DNA from: Micropepsaceae bacterium
GTDB taxonomy: Bacteria; Pseudomonadota; Alphaproteobacteria; Micropepsales; Micropepsaceae
Length of the DNA: 12,956 nucleotides
Reading direction: 5' to 3'
Assembly (NCBI GenBank): GCA_025450355.1
Contig: JANWHR010000291.1
Span: forward strand, 1 to 12,956
Part shown: piece by piece, positions 1-6,130 of the stretch
How the letters are laid out: each line of letters begins with the position of its first letter
How positions within the stretch are numbered: position 1 is the first letter of the stretch
Position numbers and translations under genes: made by a program
The notes under the pieces: model-generated
Databases searched by the model: none
What the model saw: only the letters and a program-made list of their open reading frames with translations
What the model was told of the DNA's origin: nothing

Positions 1-66
1 CGCCCGATAAGCATCTACTAGTTGACTCACCTTTATTGTTTCAAGCCTAAGTGCTGGTTCAATCAT
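1..66 (-). CDS. ABC transporter ATP-binding protein, N-terminal fragment
   Basis: This is an open frame of 22 codons running off the left edge. It begins with an ATG preceded by a strong Shine-Dalgarno (GGAGG at 72-76, five bases before the ATG). The peptide contains LRLETIKVSQLVDAYRA. This fits the first beta strand of an ABC ATPase, with a tyrosine near the usual A-loop position and the alanine that begins the next strand. The gene follows a permease on the same strand, the usual order for a permease/ATPase pair of the iron/thiamine/putrescine class, so it probably energises that permease. The Walker motifs lie outside the window, so the call rests on context and a short match. Codon use is unlike the neighbours (ATA, CTA, GTA, AGT, CTT) and G+C is low. 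It could instead be the start of an unrelated gene. Confidence 0.6.
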   Translation of the reverse strand, partial: MIEPALRLETIKVSQLVDAYRA

Positions 67-188
67 TGCCCCCTCCGCAAATGAGTGTCTTTCTGGTTCG
101 ATTTTACTCCGTCAGCAGTGAGATAATATATGCAACGATTCCTTCGTAGCTACAGCTGCAATTGGTTCATATTAATGAATTCACGCGT
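67..188. other. AT-rich spacer between permease and ATPase genes
   Basis: This 122-base gap stands out in an operon whose other junctions overlap or nearly touch. Positions 121-180 hold only 20 G or C in 60 by hand count. Read on the minus strand it has a -10-like TATATT with no good -35 box at the right distance, so an internal promoter for the ATPase gene is possible but unproven. I see no hairpin followed by a T run. A short frame starting at 130 on the plus strand has no recognisable content and runs into the permease antisense. Confidence 0.4.
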
Positions 189-1952
189 TCACTGCGCGAA
201 TACGGCGCATCTTCGGGATAGGACAAAAAATACCGTACTGACCACGGTCATCACGGCGGTCCAGATGATGCCGAGGGAAGCAAGCTCTGGCGCGACGCCA
301 TTCTGCCACATGTCGAATAAGGTCACCGAGACCACCTGCGAATTCGGTCCCGCAAGCAACAGCGGAATGGAAACCGCCTTGGACACCATCAGAAACACAA
401 ACAGCCAACAGGTGATGACGGCCGGCGCGGCAAGCGGCAGGACTATCCGGAAGAATGTCGTCGCGGCGCGCGCACCCGATACCGCGGAAGCTTCTTCCAG
501 CTCACGATGGATTTGCAGAACACCGGCATAGGAATAGCGCATTCCGAACGGCATCAACTGAACGACGGATGCCAGAATGATGGACAGCAGCGTTCCGTAC
601 AGCGCCAAAGGCACATTCAGCACAAATTGCAGATAAGCCACGGCGAGCACGATTGCGGGAAACACCAGCGGCGCGCTTGCCAACTGATCCAGCAGCCATG
701 CGCCCGGACGGCGGCGCACCGCAAGCCAGGCCGAAACCGTCGTGAATGCCGCAACCAGTGTCGCGGTCGCGATGCCCAGCATGAATGTGTTCGCAAGCGC
801 CGATACAAACGAGGTCTCGAACAGAACGGTGTGAAAGTTCGCGAACGAAAAGCGGCTCAGTGCCGCGGCGTTGACGCCGTCGTAATAAGGAACCAGCGCA
901 ACCCACAGCGTGATCATCACCGGGAAGAAAATCAGCACGAGGAACAAGGCAACGAGAACCGCGGAAGCAGGCCAGCGCCAGAGTCCGATTCCGATCACCC
1001 GCGGGCGAAATCCTTTGCCTCCGACCGTTTGATACTTTTCTGAATGCCGCGAGAAATTGCCGTAAAGGCGCAGCAGCAAGGCCATGATCACCAGCATGAT
1101 CGCCGCGAATGCCGATGCCTCGCCGTAATTGGGGGGGATATCCAGCATGGTCTGATAAATGTCATTGGTCATGACGTGGACACGGCCCGGCAATCCAACC
1201 AGGGCGGGCGTCTCAAATGCCTCAAAGGCACGGATAAAGACCAGGATCAGCAGCGCCGCGATTCCGGGCAGCGCCAGACGGAACGTGATCCGGCGAAAAG
1301 TTCGGCCAATTCCCGCGCCGGAGATCATCGACGCTTCCTCGTAAACCGAATCCATCGAACGGAAAACGGAGGAAAGCAGCAGGAAACACAACGGTGTGTA
1401 TTCAATCCCCTGGATGAGAATCATTCCCCCAAGCGAATAGACGTTGAATACCGGGTCCCCGGCTCCAGTCAGCCACATCAGCAGCTGATTGAAGGGGCCG
1501 GTTTTTCCAAACAGCAGAAGAAAGGAAATCGTGTAAAGCACGCTCGGGATGCCCAGCGATATGATCGAGACGACCATAACGAGACCGCGTAGCGGCGTGT
1601 CGGTGCGTTCCACGATCCAAGCCTGAATTCCGCCAAGCAGGAGCGCGAGCAACGCCGATCCTCCGGCATAACCGGCCGAGGTGGCAATCACCGGAAGCAG
1701 GCGGTCCGTTGCCAGCAGCTCGCGGTAATAGCGCGACGTGAACGCGCCGAGCGAGCCATCGAAATTGGTTTCCTGGACACTCGCCCGCAGGAGATAGATG
1801 ACCGGCGGCAGGATCAGGATGGCAAGAATCGCGATCAGCGCAAGTACGAGTGGCGAGAAGTTCGCCGTGCGAAGCTTACGGCCGACCGCCGGCTCGATGG
1901 CCGCGCATTCTGGCCCCGCGACAGATGGCGGCAATGGTCTGGCATCACTCAT
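189..1952 (-). CDS. ABC transporter permease, fused two-domain (iron/thiamine/putrescine type)
   Basis: This 587-residue inner-membrane protein carries two binding-protein-dependent permease domains in one chain. The first EAA loop is at about 204-230 (YEEASMISGAG...LALPG). The second is at about 484-510 (LEEASAVSGAR...LPLAAP). Hydrophobic segments cover about 33-55, 92-112, 122-147, 172-196, 231-249 and 281-297 in the first half. In the second half they cover about 329-354, 386-410, 426-446, 452-470, 511-535 and 560-578. The N-terminal 30 residues look cytoplasmic. The fused layout is typical of FbpB/AfuB and ThiP relatives, which bring in ferric iron, thiamine or small organic ions with a periplasmic binding protein. 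The ATG overlaps the end of the DUF35 gene by 8 bases, so the transporter is made with the CoA-thioester enzymes upstream; this argues for an organic substrate rather than iron. No binding-protein gene is visible; it may lie beyond the left edge. The specificity is unknown. Confidence 0.9.
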   Translation of the reverse strand: MSDARPLPPSVAGPECAAIEPAVGRKLRTANFSPLVLALIAILAILILPPVIYLLRASVQETNFDGSLGAFTSRYYRELLATDRLLPVIATSAGYAGGSALLALLLGGIQAWIVERTDTPLRGLVMVVSIISLGIPSVLYTISFLLLFGKTGPFNQLLMWLTGAGDPVFNVYSLGGMILIQGIEYTPLCFLLLSSVFRSMDSVYEEASMISGAGIGRTFRRITFRLALPGIAALLILVFIRAFEAFETPALVGLPGRVHVMTNDIYQTMLDIPPNYGEASAFAAIMLVIMALLLRLYGNFSRHSEKYQTVGGKGFRPRVIGIGLWRWPASAVLVALFLVLIFFPVMITLWVALVPYYDGVNAAALSRFSFANFHTVLFETSFVSALANTFMLGIATATLVAAFTTVSAWLAVRRRPGAWLLDQLASAPLVFPAIVLAVAYLQFVLNVPLALYGTLLSIILASVVQLMPFGMRYSYAGVLQIHRELEEASAVSGARAATTFFRIVLPLAAPAVITCWLFVFLMVSKAVSIPLLLAGPNSQVVSVTLFDMWQNGVAPELASLGIIWTAVMTVVSTVFFVLSRRCAVFAQ

Positions 1953-2361
1953 CGCAAATCGAGAATTGCGGGACCATCATGCCGCGGCCGTCGTCTCCGA
2001 ACGCAACGCGCACCGGCAAATCGCAGCGAATCTCCTGCCATGGCGTGCCGGCGATGTTGCTCAACAATCGTGGCCCTTCTTGAAGTGCCACGATGGCCAC
2101 GACATAGGGCAGGTCCTGTTCGAACGCGGGATGATAGAGCCGGTGATAAACGACAAAGCTGTAGATTCGCCCCCGGCCGGAGACTTCCCGCCAGTCCGAC
2201 TGCGGCGAAAGACAATGGCGGCAGAGCGCCGAGGGCGGAAACCAGTAGTTCCCGCACGAGCGGCAGTGTTGCAGCAGAAGCTTCCGTTCCTGCACGCCGT
2301 CCCAGAATGGACGTGATTCCGCGGAAGCGCGCGGGACGGGTTTGGGTACCAAATGGGCCAT
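1945..2361 (-). CDS. DUF35 zinc-ribbon/OB-fold acyl-CoA-associated protein
   Basis: This 138-residue protein has the DUF35 layout. A short helical N-terminus (SRPFWDGVQERKLLLQ) is followed by a rubredoxin-like zinc ribbon with cysteines 33, 36, 47 and 50 (CRSC and CRHC). A small OB-fold barrel runs from about residue 58 to 135 (GRGRIYSFVVYHRLYH, then VVAIVALQEGPRLLSNI). Family members partner thiolase-fold enzymes: ChsH2 with the Ltp2 aldolase, and the DUF35 subunit linking thiolase and HMG-CoA synthase in archaea. The gene lies directly behind the thiolase-like gene, so it is very likely that protein's partner. I chose the ATG at 2361 because an AGGCGGGG stretch lies about eight bases upstream. 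A GTG at 2370 would give a GTGA overlap with the thiolase stop and three extra residues. All four zinc ligands are present. Confidence 0.88.
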   Translation of the reverse strand: MAHLVPKPVPRASAESRPFWDGVQERKLLLQHCRSCGNYWFPPSALCRHCLSPQSDWREVSGRGRIYSFVVYHRLYHPAFEQDLPYVVAIVALQEGPRLLSNIAGTPWQEIRCDLPVRVAFGDDGRGMMVPQFSICDE

Positions 2362-2366
2362 GACGC

Positions 2367-3548
2367 TCACCCCGCCTGCAGAATCAACGTCGAGTGACAC
2401 ACCTGATTTCCGCCGTGTCCCGATACCAGGGCGATTTCCGCGTTGCTTACCTGACGCTCCGGCGCATAACACCCTCGCAACTGCCGCACGCCCTCAACAA
2501 TTTGCAGCATTCCTTCCACATGCGCTTCCGCAAGCTGGCCTCCGGATGTGTTCGCGGGAAGGGTCCCTCCCAGCCGGAGTGCGCCGCTGCGCACGAAGGC
2601 ACCTCCCTCGCCTTTGCCGCAGAAACCGTAGTCTTCGAGCTGTACCAGTACCATATAGGTGAAGCAGTCGTAGAGCTGAACCGTGTCCACTTCCGAGGGT
2701 GCAATTCCCGCCATACGGTAGGCCGCCTGTCCGCTCTCGAAGGCCGCGGTGCGGATCATGTTGTCGTTTGCGAACCAACCGGTCAGATTGTTGTGGCTGC
2801 CAAATCCGCGGATCAACACCGGGCGCGGCCGCAAGCCGCGCGCGCGTTCCGTGGAAGTGACAATTACCGCACCGGCGCCATCGCTCCGCAAGGAACAGTC
2901 GTACAGGCCAAACGGCGATACGATCAGCCGCGCATTAAAATAATCTTCTGGCGATAATGGTTTTCGGCTCTGCGCCTGCGGATTGCGGATTGCGTGCTCG
3001 CGAAATGCCATCGCGATCTCGGCAAAATCTTCACGCGTGGTGCCGAATTCGTGCATGTGCCGCCGTGCGCCGAAGGCATGGGCTGCAACCGCGCCGAAAT
3101 AACCGAATTCCGGCCCGAATTCCTGATCGTGCTGACTGTCGGGGCGGGTCTGGTTTTTGACGCGTGCCGCGGCAGAAGTATGCGTGCGCGACCAGGCATC
3201 ACGACCGTAACCACAGAGCACCGTCGTCGCGAGCCCCGCCTCGATGGCCATCACGGCGACCGCAACGGCAAGAATCTGGCTGGCGCCGCCATTGTCGAGC
3301 GAAGTTGAGAACCGGGCGTTCAAACCCAATCGCTCGCCAATCTGCTGGTGATGGCAATAGGCGTCATCGGGCCCACGGGTGATCAGACCATCAATGTCGC
3401 GCACGCGGAGTCCGGCATCTTCGAGCGCATGGGCGGCTGCTTCCATGAACAGGTCGAGACTGGATACGCCAGGCACCTGTCCCAGCCGGCTATTTCCAGC
3501 ACCTACAATCGCGCAGCGGTTGCGCAAAGTCCTCGCGGATTCGATCAC
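2367..3548 (-). CDS. thiolase-fold protein of the SCP2/Ltp2 type, lacking the catalytic cysteine
   Basis: This 393-residue protein has a thiolase fold. The N-terminal half has CAIVGAGNSRLG and DIDGLITRG. In the nucleophile loop, STSLDNGGASQILAV, Gly88 stands where true thiolases have the active cysteine. The C-terminal half carries the Ltp2-like segments QLYDCFTYMVLVQLEDYGFC (291-310), NTSGGQLAEAHVEG (333-346, with His343) and SGHGG (376-380), where biosynthetic thiolases have a second cysteine. Without these cysteines it should not do normal thiolysis. Relatives such as Ltp2 catalyse retro-aldol cleavage of beta-hydroxyacyl-CoA together with a DUF35 partner, and a DUF35 gene follows here. 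That is the favoured role by inference; the substrate is unknown. The start is a GTG overlapping the CoA-transferase stop as GTGA. There is no clear Shine-Dalgarno, so translation probably depends on reinitiation. Databases often label such proteins acetyl-CoA acetyltransferase, which would be misleading. Confidence 0.87.
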   Translation of the reverse strand: MIESARTLRNRCAIVGAGNSRLGQVPGVSSLDLFMEAAAHALEDAGLRVRDIDGLITRGPDDAYCHHQQIGERLGLNARFSTSLDNGGASQILAVAVAVMAIEAGLATTVLCGYGRDAWSRTHTSAAARVKNQTRPDSQHDQEFGPEFGYFGAVAAHAFGARRHMHEFGTTREDFAEIAMAFREHAIRNPQAQSRKPLSPEDYFNARLIVSPFGLYDCSLRSDGAGAVIVTSTERARGLRPRPVLIRGFGSHNNLTGWFANDNMIRTAAFESGQAAYRMAGIAPSEVDTVQLYDCFTYMVLVQLEDYGFCGKGEGGAFVRSGALRLGGTLPANTSGGQLAEAHVEGMLQIVEGVRQLRGCYAPERQVSNAEIALVSGHGGNQVCHSTLILQAG

Positions 3549-4699
3549 GACGGGTTTGACCGCGCGCGGCGGGAAAGCTGCGCAAGGACTTCATCCGTGT
3601 GCTGCCCATAATCCGGCGCCACACTGCGGATTTCCGCCGGGGTGTCGCCGAGCGTAACTCCGCCGCCAACCAGCGACACCTTGCCGGCTTTCGGATGCGG
3701 CAGATCGCGCTTTAACCCGAGGTGTATCACCTGCGGATCCGCGAACACTTCGTCAAGCGTATAAATCGGCGCACTCGGCACGTCGTGTTCGCGAAGCAGC
3801 GCAAGCCAATGCTCACGCTCGCGGGTTGCGAAAATTTCCGCCAATGCATCACGCAGCAAATGATAGTTCTGCTGCCGGTCCTTCTTCGTCCGGAACCGGG
3901 AATCCTGCTGCCACTCCGGATGGCCGGCGGTCCGCGTCAGGCCCTCCCAGAATTTGGCCGGCGAAGACAGATGCACGACAAAGCCCCGGCCTTCGCTGTC
4001 GCGAAAGGCAAAGACCTGTGCCGAGCGGGTGCGCGTTTCGCGCGTGGGATCGCTGCCGGTCTCGAAAAAACGGGCCGCGTTTTCGCCCAGGAAAGCGATG
4101 GTCGCCGCCAGCAGCGATGTTTCCACCTGCTGCCCGCGCCCGGTCCGCTCGCGCGCCATCAGGGCGCCAAGTGCACCGTAAGCTGCCATCATTCCCGTCA
4201 GGTGATCGGAAAGCGACATGCCCATTGGTTCCGGGTTGGAAAGGTTGGTCAGCAGGCTCAGCAACCCGCTCATCGCCTGTCCGACCGTGTCGTAGCCCGC
4301 GCGGCCGGCATAAGGGCCGGATGATCCAAACCCCGTGATCGACACATAGATCAGACGCGGATTGATCTGCTTCAACGATGCATAATCCAGGCCTAGCCGG
4401 GCCATCGCGCCGGCGCGATAATTCTCGATCAGAACGTCGGCCCCAGAGGTAAGCGCGACAGCCGCCGCCCGGCCTTCTTGCGACTTCAGATCAAGTATGA
4501 CGCTTTTTTTGTTGCGGTTTACGGAACCGAAGGTGGCACTGTAGTCCGCGGCGCCCCAGCCGCGAAACGGATCTCCGCCGCCCGGCGATTCGATCTTGAT
4601 CACTTCGGCGCCCAAATCCGCCAGCATCATGCCGGCATAGGGCCCGCTGACGTAGTTTGCGAACTCAAGAACCGTGATTCCGGTCAGCGCCTGTGTCAT
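3545..4699 (-). CDS. CaiB/BaiF (class III) CoA-transferase
   Basis: This 384-residue cytoplasmic enzyme matches the class III CoA-transferases, which move CoA between carboxylic acids via a glutamyl/aspartyl anhydride. The N-terminal part has LEFANYVSGPYAGMMLADLG and AEVIKIESPGGGDPFRGWG. NRNKKSVILDL (61-71) is the usual CoA-binding stretch. DVLIENYRAGAM and the GFGSSGPYAGRAGYD loop follow. The catalytic aspartate is Asp165 in MSLSDHLTGMMAAYG. The C-terminal part has the family end VPSAPIYTLDEVFADPQV. The length is close to the usual 390-410. It is the first gene of the operon, and an in-frame TGA lies three codons before the ATG, so the start is well bounded. The Shine-Dalgarno is weak. The last bases overlap the thiolase-like gene as GTGA. 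In this context it probably activates the imported acid, with an unknown CoA donor. Formyl-CoA, carnitine or mesaconyl types cannot be told apart here. Confidence 0.93.
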   Translation of the reverse strand: MTQALTGITVLEFANYVSGPYAGMMLADLGAEVIKIESPGGGDPFRGWGAADYSATFGSVNRNKKSVILDLKSQEGRAAAVALTSGADVLIENYRAGAMARLGLDYASLKQINPRLIYVSITGFGSSGPYAGRAGYDTVGQAMSGLLSLLTNLSNPEPMGMSLSDHLTGMMAAYGALGALMARERTGRGQQVETSLLAATIAFLGENAARFFETGSDPTRETRTRSAQVFAFRDSEGRGFVVHLSSPAKFWEGLTRTAGHPEWQQDSRFRTKKDRQQNYHLLRDALAEIFATREREHWLALLREHDVPSAPIYTLDEVFADPQVIHLGLKRDLPHPKAGKVSLVGGGVTLGDTPAEIRSVAPDYGQHTDEVLAQLSRRARSNPS

Positions 4700-4880
4700 G
4701 CGGGCTCAACATCCCCGCATGTCAGACGTTCGGCTGGACGCCCGATGGCCCCGTGCATTCGCGCAGTCCGCCTTCTCTGGCCAGACCAAGAGCTTCATTG
4801 AAAGACCCACCCCGAGGCTTGTTTGGGCGGGCAGAATAGTGCTCGGGCGCAGCGCAGGCCAGCGGCGCAATTGCGAAGAA

Positions 4881-4924
4881 AATCACAAAATAAAGGTGCC
4901 CACCGGCCTTCGCTGATGGGCACC
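4881..4924 (-). terminator. Rho-independent terminator of the DUF6152-like gene
   Basis: On the minus strand, GGTGCCCA (4924-4917) and TGGGCACC (4902-4895) form a perfect 8-base-pair stem around a 14-base loop. It is followed directly by TTTATTTTGTGATT. It sits about 20 bases after the stop codon of the small secreted-protein gene and ahead of the CoA-transferase operon, so it should insulate the two. A separate perfect palindrome, AACCCGGGTT (4936-4945), overlaps the stop codon. Confidence 0.85.
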
Positions 4925-4943
4925 GAAACGTTCCGAACCCGGG

Positions 4944-5348
4944 TTAGTTTGCGCCGGCGTTGGCGTTGGCAGCGCCGTTCGGGTTGCCCTTCGTCGTTCC
5001 ATCCGGCAGGGTCACGGCCATGAACTGTCCGCCATGCGTACCGTCCTTCAGCGGATGGATGAAGGCGGTGACTTTCATGCCCGCGGTGAGGGTCTTGGGA
5101 ATCCAGCCCTGGCGTGCCAGGCCGCCGGGGGCCCCCATTTCGATCGCCCACTGCTCCGGTGTGCCCTGAGCGTTCGGAACCATGATCAGAATCCAGCTAT
5201 GCGGATTGGTCCACTGGAACTCCTTCACGGTTCCTTCCAGCGTCACCTTCTTTTCGGCATCAAACATGGCAAAGGAATGGTGCGCGAAGGCCGGGATCGA
5301 GTACATCGCGATCGCTGCCCCCACTAGACCCAGTGCTTTGAACTTCAT
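4944..5348 (-). CDS. small secreted DUF6152-like protein
   Basis: This is a 134-residue exported protein of unknown function. Residues 1-22 form a signal peptide: MKFK, a hydrophobic core, then AFA, with likely cleavage before HHSFAMFD. The mature start HHSF, then KKVTLEGTVKEFQWTNPHSW and a barrel-like remainder (QWAIEMGAPGGLARQGW, GMKVTAFIHPLKDGTHGG), fit the DUF6152 family as I remember it. Those are small periplasmic OB-like proteins starting with HHS. The two histidines at the mature N-terminus could bind a metal; this is inference. The tail after about residue 120 is low-complexity Asn/Gly/Ala. A longer in-frame reading upstream exists but lacks a sensible start, whereas this ATG has GGGGAG seven bases ahead and opens the signal peptide. 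The gene stands alone, with its own terminator, divergent from the cold-shock gene. Confidence 0.85.
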   Translation of the reverse strand: MKFKALGLVGAAIAMYSIPAFAHHSFAMFDAEKKVTLEGTVKEFQWTNPHSWILIMVPNAQGTPEQWAIEMGAPGGLARQGWIPKTLTAGMKVTAFIHPLKDGTHGGQFMAVTLPDGTTKGNPNGAANANAGAN

Positions 5349-5605
5349 TTGCGTCTCCCCGACGTGCGGCTTCCACCAAACCGTTCGCCGACAGAACGAT
5401 TCCGCGCCGATCACGAGTTTGGTGAGCAAGATATAACATCCGCCCCTCATGAAAAAAAGAGGCGGGTACGTGACAGTACGCGCCCGGTGCGGATGCATAA
5501 AGGTCTGCGGAAAAAGCAAGCACCATCTTGCCGCAGGGCACAAATCGGGCGAAAATAGCAATTCCGTGGGAGAGTTCAGGGGCAGGGCGTCAAGCGCAGC
5601 GGCAC
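5349..5605. promoter_or_regulatory. divergent intergenic region between the DUF6152-like and cold-shock genes
   Basis: These 257 bases must hold the promoters of both flanking genes. An imperfect hairpin, CCGCCCCTC (5440-5448) and GAGGCGGG (5459-5466) around an A-rich loop, lies in the middle. Leftward, TATATC (5435-5430) is a possible -10 box with only a T run at the -35 place. Rightward, GTGACA (5470-5475) is a possible -35 box, but the following ATGCATAAA gives only a poor -10 box. I cannot name either promoter with confidence. If the rightward one is real, the cold-shock mRNA has a leader of about 100 bases, as is common for such genes. No other gene is visible. Confidence 0.35.
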
Positions 5606-6127
5606 ATGGCACAATTTGATCAGTCGGGTTCCCGATCCGGTTCCGGACCGCAGCGGGCGACCGTGAAATGGTTTAATGCGACAAAGGGTTTTGGCTTCGT
5701 AACGCTGGAAGATGGTTCCGACGCGTTCTGTCACGCATCGGCGCTTTCCGCTCTGCCGTCTGCCGAATTGCCACCGGGCGCAACCGTTCTTTGCGACGTG
5801 GCGCAGGGCCAGCGGGGTATGCAGGTCACGCACATACACCGCGTTGATGCCCCCGCCGGGGACGGCCAGGCGCCACGGACCGGACCCCGCCCACCCCGCG
5901 GTCCGCGTGAGTCCTCCGGCGCAATGGGTGATGGACACGTTAAGTTTTTCAATGAGCAGAAGGGTTTTGGCTTCGTCGTGCCGGAATCGGGCGGGCCCGA
6001 TGTGTATGTGCATGCAAGCGCACTGAGGCGCTCCAATTTGTCCAGTCTGCAGCCCGAACAGAAAGTCCGGTTTTCGACGCGCCAGGGGATGAAGGGCGTC
6101 GAGGTCGATCGCATCGAACTGGCATAA
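5606..6127 (+). CDS. double cold-shock-domain protein
   Basis: This is a 173-residue nucleic-acid-binding protein with two cold-shock domains. Domain 1 spans about 17-81: VKWFNATKGFGFV carries RNP1, and the RNP2 position reads DAFCHAS. Domain 2 spans about 109-173: VKFFNEQKGFGFV, then DVYVHAS. They are joined by a Pro/Gly/Arg-rich linker at about 83-108 (APRTGPRPPRGPRE). This two-domain arrangement is common in alphaproteobacteria, and such proteins usually act as RNA chaperones in cold or stationary phase. The ATG at 5606 is preferred because it starts just before the first domain. A TTG at 5528 would add 26 residues without family resemblance. The Shine-Dalgarno is weak. In RNP2 of domain 1 the usual VFVH is AFCH, so that domain may bind RNA less like CspA. 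The gene converges with the exporter gene across three bases. Confidence 0.9.
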   Translation: MAQFDQSGSRSGSGPQRATVKWFNATKGFGFVTLEDGSDAFCHASALSALPSAELPPGATVLCDVAQGQRGMQVTHIHRVDAPAGDGQAPRTGPRPPRGPRESSGAMGDGHVKFFNEQKGFGFVVPESGGPDVYVHASALRRSNLSSLQPEQKVRFSTRQGMKGVEVDRIELA

Positions 6128-6130
6128 AAC

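Noticed and set aside
507..1592. Two successive open frames (178 and 182 codons) on the plus strand, opposite the permease.
   Set aside because: Low-complexity Gln/Arg/His translations with no family resemblance, antisense to a clear membrane protein.
5349..5612. N-terminal extension of the small secreted protein to a 222-residue form.
   Set aside because: The extension shows no family resemblance. The ATG at 5348 has a good Shine-Dalgarno and opens a proper signal peptide.
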